From contig SCUS01000077.1 in assembly GCA_004297725.1 (NCBI GenBank), positions 1-52,895 on the forward strand: a stretch of DNA of 52,895 bases, read 5' to 3'. Under the pieces are notes generated by a model that searched no databases, was not told the origin of the DNA, and saw only the letters and a list, made by a program, of their open reading frames with translations. The stretch is from Myxococcaceae bacterium. GTDB taxonomy: Bacteria > Myxococcota_A > Polyangia > Polyangiales > Ga0077539. Every line of letters starts with the position of its first letter. Position 1 is the first letter of the stretch. This document shows, piece after piece, positions 1 to 7,892 of the stretch. The translations under genes were made by a program, and so were the position numbers.

Positions 1-52
1 AGAGCAGCCGTCGAGTCGCCCAGATCGATCGGAAGTCGCGGGGTCGTCATCA

Positions 53-82
53 CCGAATATTACACTACTCCGTAAAATTCGG
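53..82. repeat. short inverted repeat at the left edge
   Basis: CCGAAT (53-58) and ATTCGG (77-82) are a perfect 6-bp inverted pair around an AT-rich 18-base loop, in otherwise GC-rich DNA. It lies just outside the composite repeat that begins at 113. I see no coding sequence in 1-595. Whether it is a hairpin, a protein site or chance cannot be told from the sequence. Confidence 0.3.
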
Positions 83-112
83 ATGAGCCCGCGTGGGGTT
101 TATGCTGACCTT

Positions 113-370
113 CTGAGCGTCAGCGAGGGGAGGATGCCGCCCAGGTCCTCCCAACGCGGCCTCGCCCGGAGGGGAGCGAGTGACAACTCCTCCCAGCGCG
201 GCCTCGCTGTCGACGGGCTCCGAGTCCGAGAACGACTCTTCGACGGTTCCCTCTCGATGGCGTCGCCCGACGCGACGAAGACGCACCCGATGGACGTGCT
301 CGGTCGTTCCCCTCCGGGCGAGGCCGCATTGGGAGGGCCTGGGCGGCATCCTCCCCTCGCTGACGCTCAG
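113..370. repeat. large inverted repeat, part of composite element copy 1
   Basis: Bases 113-179 are the reverse complement of 304-370 with about three mismatches over 67 bp, around a 124-base spacer. The arms carry the segment 'GCCTCGCCCGGAGGGGA', which also forms the arms of the second copy near 23013-23169. The spacers of both copies share the string 'CGCGACGAAGACGC'. No convincing gene is present; open frames across the element simply follow its GC bias. This looks like a dispersed, foldback non-coding element. Confidence 0.85.
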
Positions 371-388
371 GGTCTGGCTCGGGTTACC

Positions 389-556
389 GACGCCTCGCGG
401 TCGTACCGGGGATATCCCCGTCGACGCCTCGCGGTCGTACCGGGGATATCCCCGCCGACGCCTCGCGGTCGTACCGGGGAACTCCCCGCGGATGGCCTCG
501 CGGTCGTACCGGGGAACTCCCCGCGGACGGCCTCGCGGTCGCACTTTGATTCCCAG
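389..556. repeat. 34-bp tandem repeats, composite element copy 1
   Basis: Five consecutive units start at 389, 423, 457, 491 and 526 (period 34-35 bp), each opening with 'GA(C/T)GCCTCGCGGTCGTACC'-like sequence; the last is degenerate. The unit centre is palindromic: 'CGGGGATATCCCCG' in the first two and 'CGGGGAACTCCCCG' in the next two. There are no unique spacers, so it is not a CRISPR array. The array ends about 40 bases from the stop codon of the leftward lipoprotein gene (596). Copy 2, at 23257-23400, has the same period and position next to a gene end. Confidence 0.85.
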
Positions 557-595
557 TGATGGCCCCACGCATCGGCGCTCCCGCCGGAGCGGGCG

Positions 596-2407
596 TCACC
601 CCGGCGTGATGCGCCGCAGGTCGAGCCCTCCCGGGTACATGTACGAGGTGTACGGCGCGACGCCGTAGACCTTGAGCCCGATGCCCTGTCCGCCGGGGCT
701 CTGCAGGTGGTGGTCGCCCGGCGCGATGGGCAGCGTGTAGACCGTGAAGCCGCCCACGTCGGAGGACGAACCCCGCAGCGCCTGGCCGTCCATCTCCAGC
801 GTAGCCCCCGCGGTGGTCACCACGTTGATGAAGTTGGACACGTAGGTCGACGGGACGGTGAAATCATACGAGGTCCGGTATTGCTCCACCGGCACCTCCA
901 GCACCATCGCGGGGTCGCCCGCGAGCCGCCGGTCGTAGCCCTGGCCGCTCATGAACTGCACCGGGAGGAAGGGCCCGGTGCCGCGCACGATGAAGTGCTG
1001 CGAGGTGGCGAGGTCGAGCACCTGGCCCGCCCCCAGGGTGACGGGGGCGTGCACCGAGGGCGGGTCGAAGGTGAGCGTGTTGCCGTCGACGCGCGACACG
1101 ATGCGCACCGGCGAGGCGGTGGTGGCGCCGCGGTCGCGCAGCGCCGAGACGACGTACTCGCGCCCCCAGGTCTCGTTGGGCAGGAGCTGCTCCTCCAGGT
1201 GGTCGCACGCGGGGTTGTCGAGGGGGACGTTGGTGCAGTCGTGGCCCACGAAGACCGCCACGCGCTCGCTCGCCTCGATGGTGGTCCCGGTGATGTCGCC
1301 GCGGCCCTCGCCCACGAGCTGGAGCACGTCGCCGGGGCTCAGCGTGAAGGTGCGGGTCTCGCCGGCGTTCATCGCAGGGACGCCCGCTCCGGGGCGGAGG
1401 GCGGAGGCGGCGCGCACGGTGACCGAGGTGCTCTCTCCGGTGACCGCGACCACCGAGGCGAAGCCGCCGAAGTAGTACGTCATCGGGTTCTTGCCGCCGG
1501 GCGAGTACGGGAAGTTGGGCCAGGTGACGACCGTGTAGCGCTGCGAGAGCACGCCCTGAGGGAGCAGCAGCGAGGCGTCGTTGGTGTACGAGTAGAGACC
1601 GTTGGGGCGCGAGAAGGTCAGCGGGTTGAACTGGTAGGCCGTGATGGGGCCGTTGGCGTGCACGTGGTACGCGCCGCCCCGCCGCAGGGTGGAGACCGCG
1701 GCGTTCCAGGGGATGCAGAACTCGCCGATCTGGATGCAGCGCGGGTTGAGCTGCACCAGGTCGACCACCCACGGGAGGATCACCGTCTCGACCGCGCCGG
1801 GTGCCATCTCCACGGTGCGAGGCGCATCGAGCGAGCCTCCGGTGATGGTCGCGCGCACGGGGTAGGCTTGCGGGTTGGTGAGCACCACCGCGTACTCGAA
1901 CACCGGGTTGAGCCCCGCGTTGGGCGTCACCGTGGGCCAGTAGTCGCAGCCCAGGTACGAGTTGCCCAGCGCGCTGTCGGAGCAGCGGTCGACGCACGCC
2001 CCGGCGTTGCACGTCTGGCCCTCGGCGTCGCAGAGGGTGCCTTCGGTGTAGCCCGATCCGTCGTCGAGGCAGCTCTGCGCCCGCCGAGGCATGGACGGGT
2101 CGCAGCGCGACGAGCCCGGGTTGCACGCGAGGCAGCCTCGGCCCTGCACGCACAGCGGCGTCGGGGCGGCGCAGGCGCGGCGGTCGACCACGTTGCCCTC
2201 GGCGTCGCAGGTGTACTGCGTGTCGCCCTGGCAGTAGATCACCCCGGCGGCGCAGCGCGATGGGGCGTCGGGGGCGGGGGCGTCGATGCGGCCCTCCACG
2301 TCGGCGCGGGCGCCCGCGTCGGCGCGGACGAGGGGGCGGGGCTCGTCTGCGCAGCCCCAGCAGAGCGCCGCGCACGCGAAGGGGAGGCACAGGGGGCGGA
2401 GGGTCAT
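596..2407 (-). CDS. IgGFc-binding-like secreted lipoprotein
   Basis: A 603-residue protein. The start chosen gives a lipoprotein signal: MTLRPLCLPFACAALCWGC, with the lipobox Cys near residue 19, then an Asp/Ala/Pro-rich linker. Residues about 45-120 are Cys-rich (short C-x-C modules, 'CDAEGQTCNAGACVDRC'). The long C-terminal part carries features I associate with the IgGFc_binding family common in myxobacterial surface proteins: 'AYQFNPLTF', 'SNDASLLLP'-like 'TNDASLLLP', 'VFVGHDCTNVP', 'DHLEEQLLP'. It probably sits on the outer membrane as an adhesin or surface-binding protein; the ligand is unknown. It begins 20 bp downstream of the relA/spoT stop and may be cotranscribed. Its 3' end abuts the 34-bp repeat array. 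Confidence 0.85.
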   Translation of the reverse strand: MTLRPLCLPFACAALCWGCADEPRPLVRADAGARADVEGRIDAPAPDAPSRCAAGVIYCQGDTQYTCDAEGNVVDRRACAAPTPLCVQGRGCLACNPGSSRCDPSMPRRAQSCLDDGSGYTEGTLCDAEGQTCNAGACVDRCSDSALGNSYLGCDYWPTVTPNAGLNPVFEYAVVLTNPQAYPVRATITGGSLDAPRTVEMAPGAVETVILPWVVDLVQLNPRCIQIGEFCIPWNAAVSTLRRGGAYHVHANGPITAYQFNPLTFSRPNGLYSYTNDASLLLPQGVLSQRYTVVTWPNFPYSPGGKNPMTYYFGGFASVVAVTGESTSVTVRAASALRPGAGVPAMNAGETRTFTLSPGDVLQLVGEGRGDITGTTIEASERVAVFVGHDCTNVPLDNPACDHLEEQLLPNETWGREYVVSALRDRGATTASPVRIVSRVDGNTLTFDPPSVHAPVTLGAGQVLDLATSQHFIVRGTGPFLPVQFMSGQGYDRRLAGDPAMVLEVPVEQYRTSYDFTVPSTYVSNFINVVTTAGATLEMDGQALRGSSSDVGGFTVYTLPIAPGDHHLQSPGGQGIGLKVYGVAPYTSYMYPGGLDLRRITPG

Positions 2408-2427
2408 CGCGGCGGCGATGCTATCGC

Positions 2428-4587
2428 TCAGATGCGCTCGACGGAGAGGACCCCCTTCACCTTCTGCAGGGCGCGCATCACGCCCTTGAGCGAGCCGAGG
2501 TCGGTGATGGTGAAGGTGAAGAGGTTGACCGCGCGCTCCTCCTCGGCGGCGCGGCAGTTGGCCTCCTCGATGTTGACGCCGCACTTGGAGAAGGTGTTGC
2601 CCACCTCCGCCAGGAGCCCCGGGCGGTTGGCGGTGATGACCCGCAGGCACACCGGGCGGGACATCTTCGCGCCCTCGTCCCAGCTCACCGCGACGCGGCG
2701 CTCGGGGTCGATGTCGAGGCCCTTGGTGCAGGTGCGGCGGTGCACCGAGATGCCGCGGCCGCGGCTGATGTACCCGACGATCTGGTCGCCAGGCAGCGGA
2801 GAACAGCACTTGGCGAAGCGCACCAGGATGTTGTTCTCGCCGTCGACCAGGATGCCGTTGGAGTCGCGCCCGGTGACCTTGCGCATCACGCGCTCCATGG
2901 TCCCCTGCTTGATGTCCGACGGCGCCTTGCTCTCCGGCGGAACCAGGCTGCGCACCACCGCGTCGGCGCTGTAGCGCCCGTAGCCCACCTGGATGATCAG
3001 CTCGTCGACGCTCTGCAGCTTGGCGTCCTCCAGGGCCCGCCCGAGGGCGTTGGTCTTGAGCACCTTGGCGAAGCTCAGCCCCGCGGCGTGAAGCGCCCGC
3101 TCCAGCAGGTCGCGCCCCAGCTTCAGCGCCGACTCGCGCTGCTCGTTGCGCAGGTAGCTGCGGATCTTGCTGCGCGCCCGCGAGGTGACCGTGAACTCCA
3201 GCCAGTCCTTGTTGGGGTGGCGGTTGGGGTCCGTCAGGATCTCCACCACGTCGCCCGATCGGAGCTGGTAGCGCAGCGGCACGATCTGCCCGTTGACCCG
3301 GGCGCCGGTGCACTTGTTGCCGACGTTGGAGTGCACCGCGAAGGCGAAGTCGACGGGCGTCGCGGTGCGAGGAAACACCTTGATCTCCCCGCGCGGCGTG
3401 AAGACGTAGACCTCGTCCTGGAAGAGGTCGACCTTCACGCTCTCGAGAAACTCCTGCGGGTCTTTCAGCTCCTGCTGCCACTCCATGAGCTGGCGCAGCC
3501 AGTGGAAGCGCTGGGCGTCCTTGTGGTCGATGGCGTGGCCCGCGACGTTCTTCGGGCGCTCCTTGTACTTCCAGTGCGCGGCGATGCCCTGCTCGGCGAT
3601 GCGGTGCATGTCGCGGGTGCGGAGCTGCACCTCCATGCGCTCGCGGTCGGGGCCCAGCACCGTGGTGTGCAGCGACTGGTACCCGTTGGGCTTGGGGAGC
3701 GCGATGTAGTCCTTGAAGCGCCCGGGGATGGGCGTGTACAGCGAGTGCACCACGCCCAGCACCGCGTAGCAGTCGGCCGCGGACTCCACCACCGCCCGAA
3801 ACGCGATGACGTCCCACACCTGCTCGAACTCGCTCTTGGACTGCTGCATCTTCCGCCAGATCGAGTACAGGTGCTTCACCCGCCCGCTCACCTCCGCGGC
3901 GAAGCCCGCCTCGGCGAAGCGCTCGGAGAGCAGGGCCTGCGTGCGGTGGATGTACCCGTCGCGCTGCTGCACCAGCGCCGCGACCTTGCCCGAGACCAGC
4001 TTGTAGCCGTCGGGGTTGGTGTGCTTGAAGCCCAGGTCTTCGAGCTCGGACTTCATCCACGCGATGCCCAGCCGGTTGGCGAGCGGGGCGTAGATGTCGA
4101 GGGTCTCCCTCGCGATGCGCTCCTGCGCCTCGGGCTTCATGTGCTCGAGCGTGCGCATGTTGTCGAGGCGGTCGGCGAGCTTCACCAGCAGCACGCGGAT
4201 GTCGCTCGCCATGTGCAGCAGCATCTTGCGGAAGTTCTCCGCCTGCGCGTCTTCCTTCGAGGTGAAGTTGAACTTCGACAGCTTGGTGACGCCGTCGACC
4301 AGGAAGGTCACCTCCTCGCCGAACTCCTTGCGCACGTCGTCGAGGGTGGCCTTGGTGTCCTCGACGGTGTCGTGCAGCAGCGCCGCGCAGAGCGAGGCGG
4401 AGTCGAGCCGCAGCTCGGTGATGATCTTCGCGACCGCGATGGGGTGGGTGAAGTAAGCCTCGCCCGATTTGCGCTTCTGCCCCTCGTGGTGCCGCTCTCC
4501 GAACTCGAACGCCCTCCGCAGCAGTCCGACGTCGGCCTCGGGGTGGTAACGGGTGACCTGTCCGACAAGCTCTCCAAGCGAATCCAT
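2428..4587 (-). CDS. relA: bifunctional (p)ppGpp synthetase/hydrolase, RelA/SpoT (Rsh)
   Basis: A 719-residue full-length Rsh enzyme making and degrading the alarmone (p)ppGpp in the stringent response. The order is hydrolase (HD) domain (His48 in 'FTHP', HD at 72-73 in 'LLHDTVEDT', 'KLADRLDNMRTL' near 136-147), synthetase domain ('RFKDYIALPKPNGYQSLHTT', 290-309), TGS domain (about 385-450, 'VYVFTPRGEIKVFP'), a zinc-finger-like 'KCCSPLPGD' segment, and C-terminal ACT domain. The RxKD motif (290-293) is the form typical of bifunctional enzymes rather than synthetase-only RelA (ExDD), and the intact HD residues imply active hydrolase. The upstream region contains the 104-bp inverted repeat, so its transcription may be affected by that structure. 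Confidence 0.97.
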   Translation of the reverse strand: MDSLGELVGQVTRYHPEADVGLLRRAFEFGERHHEGQKRKSGEAYFTHPIAVAKIITELRLDSASLCAALLHDTVEDTKATLDDVRKEFGEEVTFLVDGVTKLSKFNFTSKEDAQAENFRKMLLHMASDIRVLLVKLADRLDNMRTLEHMKPEAQERIARETLDIYAPLANRLGIAWMKSELEDLGFKHTNPDGYKLVSGKVAALVQQRDGYIHRTQALLSERFAEAGFAAEVSGRVKHLYSIWRKMQQSKSEFEQVWDVIAFRAVVESAADCYAVLGVVHSLYTPIPGRFKDYIALPKPNGYQSLHTTVLGPDRERMEVQLRTRDMHRIAEQGIAAHWKYKERPKNVAGHAIDHKDAQRFHWLRQLMEWQQELKDPQEFLESVKVDLFQDEVYVFTPRGEIKVFPRTATPVDFAFAVHSNVGNKCTGARVNGQIVPLRYQLRSGDVVEILTDPNRHPNKDWLEFTVTSRARSKIRSYLRNEQRESALKLGRDLLERALHAAGLSFAKVLKTNALGRALEDAKLQSVDELIIQVGYGRYSADAVVRSLVPPESKAPSDIKQGTMERVMRKVTGRDSNGILVDGENNILVRFAKCCSPLPGDQIVGYISRGRGISVHRRTCTKGLDIDPERRVAVSWDEGAKMSRPVCLRVITANRPGLLAEVGNTFSKCGVNIEEANCRAAEEERAVNLFTFTITDLGSLKGVMRALQKVKGVLSVERI

Positions 4588-4672
4588 GGAGGGTCACTAT
4601 GCCCGCGCTCCCTGAAAGGGCAACGAAGCTACGAGCCCTGGGATTCGGAGTACGCGTTGGTGTCGTGGGGAG

Positions 4673-4971
4673 AGCGCCGGCTGCGCGTTCGCGGACGGGC
4701 CTACGGCCCTGCTCACGCTGAAGCCGGGACCTGGGACTGACCGCCCGGCCTTCGCCGGGCTATCTGCACGAGCGTCGAGCGCTCCGCACTCGACGAGTGG
4801 ACGTAGGTACTTGTTGAAGGGCTCGCGAACGGACGCGTACATCCTCTCGGCGGTCGCGACCGCGACCGACGCTCGTGCAGATAGCCCGGCGAAGGCCGGG
4901 CGGTCAGTTCCAGGTCCCGGCTTCAGCGTGAGCAGGGCCGTAGGCCCGTCCGCGAACGCGCAGCCGGCGCT
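4673..4971. repeat. near-perfect 104-bp inverted repeat with 91-bp spacer
   Basis: Bases 4673-4776 are the reverse complement of 4868-4971 with a single mismatch. Weaker symmetry extends outward ('GGAGTA' near 4647 against 'TACTCC' near 4994). The arms contain nested short palindromes such as 'CCCGGCCTTCGCCGGG'. It occupies most of the 475-bp gap between the divergent relA/spoT and squalene-synthase-like genes, so transcripts in either direction would carry a very strong hairpin. No transposase and no clear direct repeats flank it. It is best described as a foldback or MITE-like element. No protein-coding gene is supported in 4588-5062. Confidence 0.9.
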
Positions 4972-5062
4972 GCCCCAGGCGACGCACAGCGCCTACTCCG
5001 AACTCCAGTACGAGCCCGCGGCGCTTGACAAGCGGTGCCCAAACGGAAGACCCCTCCCGCCC

Positions 5063-5986
5063 ATGATCGACCTCCCGGGGCTGCTGGAGCGCACGAGCCG
5101 CACCTTCGCGCTCTCGATCCCTCGGCTGCCCGAGCCGACCCGCCTCGCCGTCACGCTCGCCTACCTGCTCTTCCGCCTGGCCGACACCTTCGAGGACGCC
5201 GCGGTCTGGCCCCGGGCCCGCCGCGCCGAGGCCCTCACCGACCTGCTCACGCTGCTGGCCGACCCGGCCGTCGCCCCCCCCGCCCTCGCGGCGGAGCTGG
5301 GCCGTCGCTGGGCCGAAGGGCGCCCCACCGAGCACGACGGCTACCTCGACCTGGTGGCCGCCACGCCCGACCTGCTCGACGCCCTCGGAGGCCTTTCCCC
5401 CTCGTCGAGGAGCATCGTGCTCCTGCACGCGAGGCGCACCGCCGAGGGGATGCGGGGCTTCGTCGAGCGCAGCGACGAGCGCGGCTCGCTCCACCTCGCG
5501 ACCCTGGGCGACCTGCGGGACTACTGCTACGTGGTCGCCGGGATCGTGGGAGAGATGCTCACGGACCTCTTCCTCGACGACGCGCCCTCGCTCCGAGCCC
5601 CGGCGGTGGAGAGCTCCCTGCGAGGCGGCGCCCGCTCCTTCGGCGAGGCGCTGCAGCTCGTGAACATCCTCAAGGACGCCGACGACGACGCCCGCGACGG
5701 CCGGGCCTACCTGCCGCCGGACACCGACCGCGCCGCCGTGCTCTCGCTCGCCCGCTCCGACCTCGCGGCCGCGATCCGCTACGTGCTCACCCTCCAGGCG
5801 GCGGGCGCCCCGAGGGGCTTCGTGGAGTTCACCGCGCTGCCGGTGCTGCTGGCGAGGGAGACGCTCGACCTGCTGGAACGGGAGGGCCCCGGGGCGAAGC
5901 TCCCCCGGGAGCGGGTGATGGCCCTGGCGGCGGGGCTCGACCGTCGCCTCGACGCGGGCGAAGCCGCGCTGGAGCCGTCGTCATGA
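5063..5986 (+). CDS. squalene/phytoene synthase family protein
   Basis: A 307-residue trans-isoprenyl diphosphate synthase (head-to-head condensing). Both Mg-binding aspartate motifs are present: 'RLADTFED' (about 35-42) and 'NILKDADDDARDGRAYLP' (about 200-217). 'AEGMRGFVER' and the opening 'RTFALSIPRLPEP' resemble squalene synthases more than phytoene synthases, but the product (squalene, dehydrosqualene or phytoene) cannot be fixed from motifs. An ATG at 5063 is chosen because the family begins immediately before the RTFAL segment; upstream codons in the same frame lie in the inverted repeat. Its stop overlaps the next ATG (ATGA), giving translational coupling to an acyltransferase and a glycosyltransferase. 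Confidence 0.9.
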   Translation: MIDLPGLLERTSRTFALSIPRLPEPTRLAVTLAYLLFRLADTFEDAAVWPRARRAEALTDLLTLLADPAVAPPALAAELGRRWAEGRPTEHDGYLDLVAATPDLLDALGGLSPSSRSIVLLHARRTAEGMRGFVERSDERGSLHLATLGDLRDYCYVVAGIVGEMLTDLFLDDAPSLRAPAVESSLRGGARSFGEALQLVNILKDADDDARDGRAYLPPDTDRAAVLSLARSDLAAAIRYVLTLQAAGAPRGFVEFTALPVLLARETLDLLEREGPGAKLPRERVMALAAGLDRRLDAGEAALEPSS

Positions 5987-6510
5987 GCACCGAGCGGCGG
6001 CACCGGTCGCACGGGACGGGGCTCTTCGAGCCGTCGCAGTTTCGCGCGCTGGGCGAGGGCTGCGTCTTCGAGCCCGGGGTGATGGTCTTCCACCCGGAGA
6101 ACATCTCCCTCGGGCGCAACGTGTACGTCGGCCACCAGGCGATCTTGAAGGGCTACTACCGCAACGAGATGGTCATCGGCGAGCAGACCTGGATCGGCCA
6201 GCAGTGCTTCTTCCACAGCGCCGGGGGCCTGACCATCGGGGCGAGGGTGGGCATCGGCCCGGGGGTGAAGATCATCACCTCGGTGCACGCCGAGGCGGGA
6301 CGCGAGGTGCCGGTGCTCTTCTCGCCGGTGGAGATGGCCGCGGTGGTGATCGGAGACGACAGCGACCTCGGGGTGAACAGCGTGATCCTGCCGGGCGTGC
6401 GCGTCGGGCGGGGCGCGGTGGTGGGCGCCGGGGCGGTGGTGACCGAGGACGTGCCGGACTACGCCGTGGTGGCGGGCGTCCCGGCGCGGGTGCTGAGGAT
6501 GAGGCCGTGA
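5983..6510 (+). CDS. left-handed beta-helix (hexapeptide) acyltransferase
   Basis: A 175-residue cytosolic O-acetyl/acyltransferase of the LbetaH family. Hexapeptide turns run through it: 'ISLGRNVYVGHQ', 'MVIGEQTWIGQQ', 'LTIGARVGIGPGVKI', and the C-terminal 'PGVRVGRGAVVGAGAVV' then 'VPDYAVVAGVPARVLR', the standard ending for acetyltransferases of the maltose/galactoside O-acetyltransferase type. 'ITSVHAE' holds the expected active-site histidine region. It starts at the ATG overlapping the previous stop and ends overlapping the GTG of the glycosyltransferase. The context suggests modification of a lipid- or polyprenol-linked sugar; the acceptor is unknown. Confidence 0.88.
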   Translation: MSTERRHRSHGTGLFEPSQFRALGEGCVFEPGVMVFHPENISLGRNVYVGHQAILKGYYRNEMVIGEQTWIGQQCFFHSAGGLTIGARVGIGPGVKIITSVHAEAGREVPVLFSPVEMAAVVIGDDSDLGVNSVILPGVRVGRGAVVGAGAVVTEDVPDYAVVAGVPARVLRMRP

Positions 6511-7208
6511 GGGTCGAAGGTTTCTCGGTGGTGGTGTTCGCCTTCCACGAGGCGGAGAACGTGCCGACGGTGCTGCGGGAGATCCACGCCTGGCTGCGCT
6601 CGAAGGGCGAGCAGCACGAGCTGATCTTCGTCGACGACGGGAGCACCGACGGCACCCTGGCGGCGGCGCGCGAGGTGCTGGCGGGCGACCCCCGGGCGAC
6701 GGCCTTCTCGCTCGGCGCCAACCGCGGCATCGGCGGGGCGCTCAAGGCCGGGGTGGCCTCGGCCACGCAGCCGTGGGTGACCTTCCTCCCCTGCGACGGG
6801 CAGATTCCCCCGGAGGAGCTCGACGTGCTGCTGGCCGAGGCCGAGCGCTCGGACAGCGACGTGGTGTTCTCGGTCTACCGCGACCGCGACGACGGATTAC
6901 TCCGCAAGGTATTCTCCGCGGGGGTGCGAGGGATGATCCGCGCGGTGCACGGGGTGACCATGCGCTCGGACGGGCCGTACCTCTTCCGCCGCGAGCTCTT
7001 CAGCGCGAGGGAGCTGGTGCCCGACACCTTCTTCCTGAACTTCGAGTTTCCCATCCGGGCGATGCAGCGCCGGGTGCGCTCGTCGGTGGTGACCATCGAG
7101 TGCGTGCCGAGGCGGGCGGGCCAGAGCAAGAGCGCCGGGTGGCGCACCGTCTACCGGGTGGGCCGCGACCTGCTCGACCTCAAGCGACGTCAGCTCCGGG
7201 GGCGCTGA
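6507..7208 (+). CDS. family 2 glycosyltransferase
   Basis: A 233-residue GT-A glycosyltransferase starting at a GTG that overlaps the preceding TGA. 'FSVVVFAFHEAENVP' is the usual N-terminal strand, 'IFVDDGSTDGTL' (about residues 41-52) the nucleotide-sugar DD motif, and 'FLPCDGQIPPEEL' (about 93-105) the acidic metal-binding segment. It looks like the dolichyl/polyprenyl-phosphate sugar transferase type, but is short and has no C-terminal membrane segments, so it is either soluble or peripheral. It is the third gene of a coupled unit with a prenyl synthase and an acyltransferase, consistent with building a glycolipid; that role is inference. Confidence 0.9.
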   Translation: MRVEGFSVVVFAFHEAENVPTVLREIHAWLRSKGEQHELIFVDDGSTDGTLAAAREVLAGDPRATAFSLGANRGIGGALKAGVASATQPWVTFLPCDGQIPPEELDVLLAEAERSDSDVVFSVYRDRDDGLLRKVFSAGVRGMIRAVHGVTMRSDGPYLFRRELFSARELVPDTFFLNFEFPIRAMQRRVRSSVVTIECVPRRAGQSKSAGWRTVYRVGRDLLDLKRRQLRGR

Positions 7209-7366
7209 CCCGGCGCCCGGGGCGTGCACCGCGGTTGACACCCCTGCCCGCGAACGCCCTCCCACACGCCCCCCCCGCGAAGGGTGCTACAAAGCGGGGT
7301 AACGCATGGCTTCGGGCGCTGGCCCGGCCCGTGCGTCGCGCTCGTGGAGAGGATGACCCAACACCC

Positions 7367-7864
7367 ATGAAGACCTTTCCCCAACCGATGATCCTGGCCG
7401 GGGCCCTGGCGCTGCTCTCGGGCTGCGCGAGCGACGTGCTCAACGTGCAGGGCTCCGCGGTGGTGACCACGCAGATCGCCGGCCAGACCCCGACCCGCAT
7501 GGGCTTCGACTTCGCCCGCGTCACGGCGCTGGAGGCGGGCTCTGGGTTCACCGGGAGCTGCGCCCGCGTGGCCAACCGCTGGGAGGTGCAGATCGCCCGG
7601 GAGAGCCCCGGCGCGGCGGAGTTCAAGCGCTTCACCCTGAGCATCCCGGTGCCGACGACGGGCCTCACCCGGGAGAGCCCCACCGCGAACTTCGTCGTGG
7701 GCGACTCGACCTTCAGCGCCACCGGCACCTGCGTCGACACCACCACCACCGTCAGCGACGGGCTCCACGTGGTCACCCGCTGCACCGGCATGCGGGCCAC
7801 CGGCGACAGCCGGGTCGTCGACGCCGACGTGAACCTCGTGCTCACCCACTGCGCCCTGGACTGA
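7367..7864 (+). CDS. predicted lipoprotein of unknown function
   Basis: A 165-residue protein with a clear lipoprotein signal, MKTFPQPMILAGALALLSGC, the Cys being residue 20. The mature part is Ser/Thr-rich with predicted beta strands and four further cysteines ('GSCARVANRW', 'GTCVDTTTTV', 'TRCTGMR', 'THCALD'), which could form two disulfides. I recognise no family. The 158 bases before it contain TTGACA at 7235 but no matching -10 box at the proper spacing. Two bases after its stop the next reading frame can begin, so the two may be cotranscribed. Confidence 0.75.
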   Translation: MKTFPQPMILAGALALLSGCASDVLNVQGSAVVTTQIAGQTPTRMGFDFARVTALEAGSGFTGSCARVANRWEVQIARESPGAAEFKRFTLSIPVPTTGLTRESPTANFVVGDSTFSATGTCVDTTTTVSDGLHVVTRCTGMRATGDSRVVDADVNLVLTHCALD

Positions 7865-7892
7865 TCCCCTGCGGGCCTTCGCGCTCGGCGCC

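Noticed and set aside
389..556. Regular 34-bp repeats considered as a CRISPR array
   Set aside because: Units are directly adjacent with no unique spacers, the units vary, and there are no cas genes in the window. The same applies to 23257-23400.
596..4597. A 1333-codon leftward open frame running through the relA/spoT gene into the lipoprotein
   Set aside because: Only its last 603 codons (from 2407) have a signal peptide and domain content; the rest is an Arg/Ala-rich shadow of relA/spoT in another frame, as expected in very GC-rich DNA.
7235..7240. TTGACA here, and likewise at 5025 and 15153, as -35 boxes
   Set aside because: No acceptable -10 hexamer lies 16-19 bp downstream in any of the three, unlike the site before pyrG.
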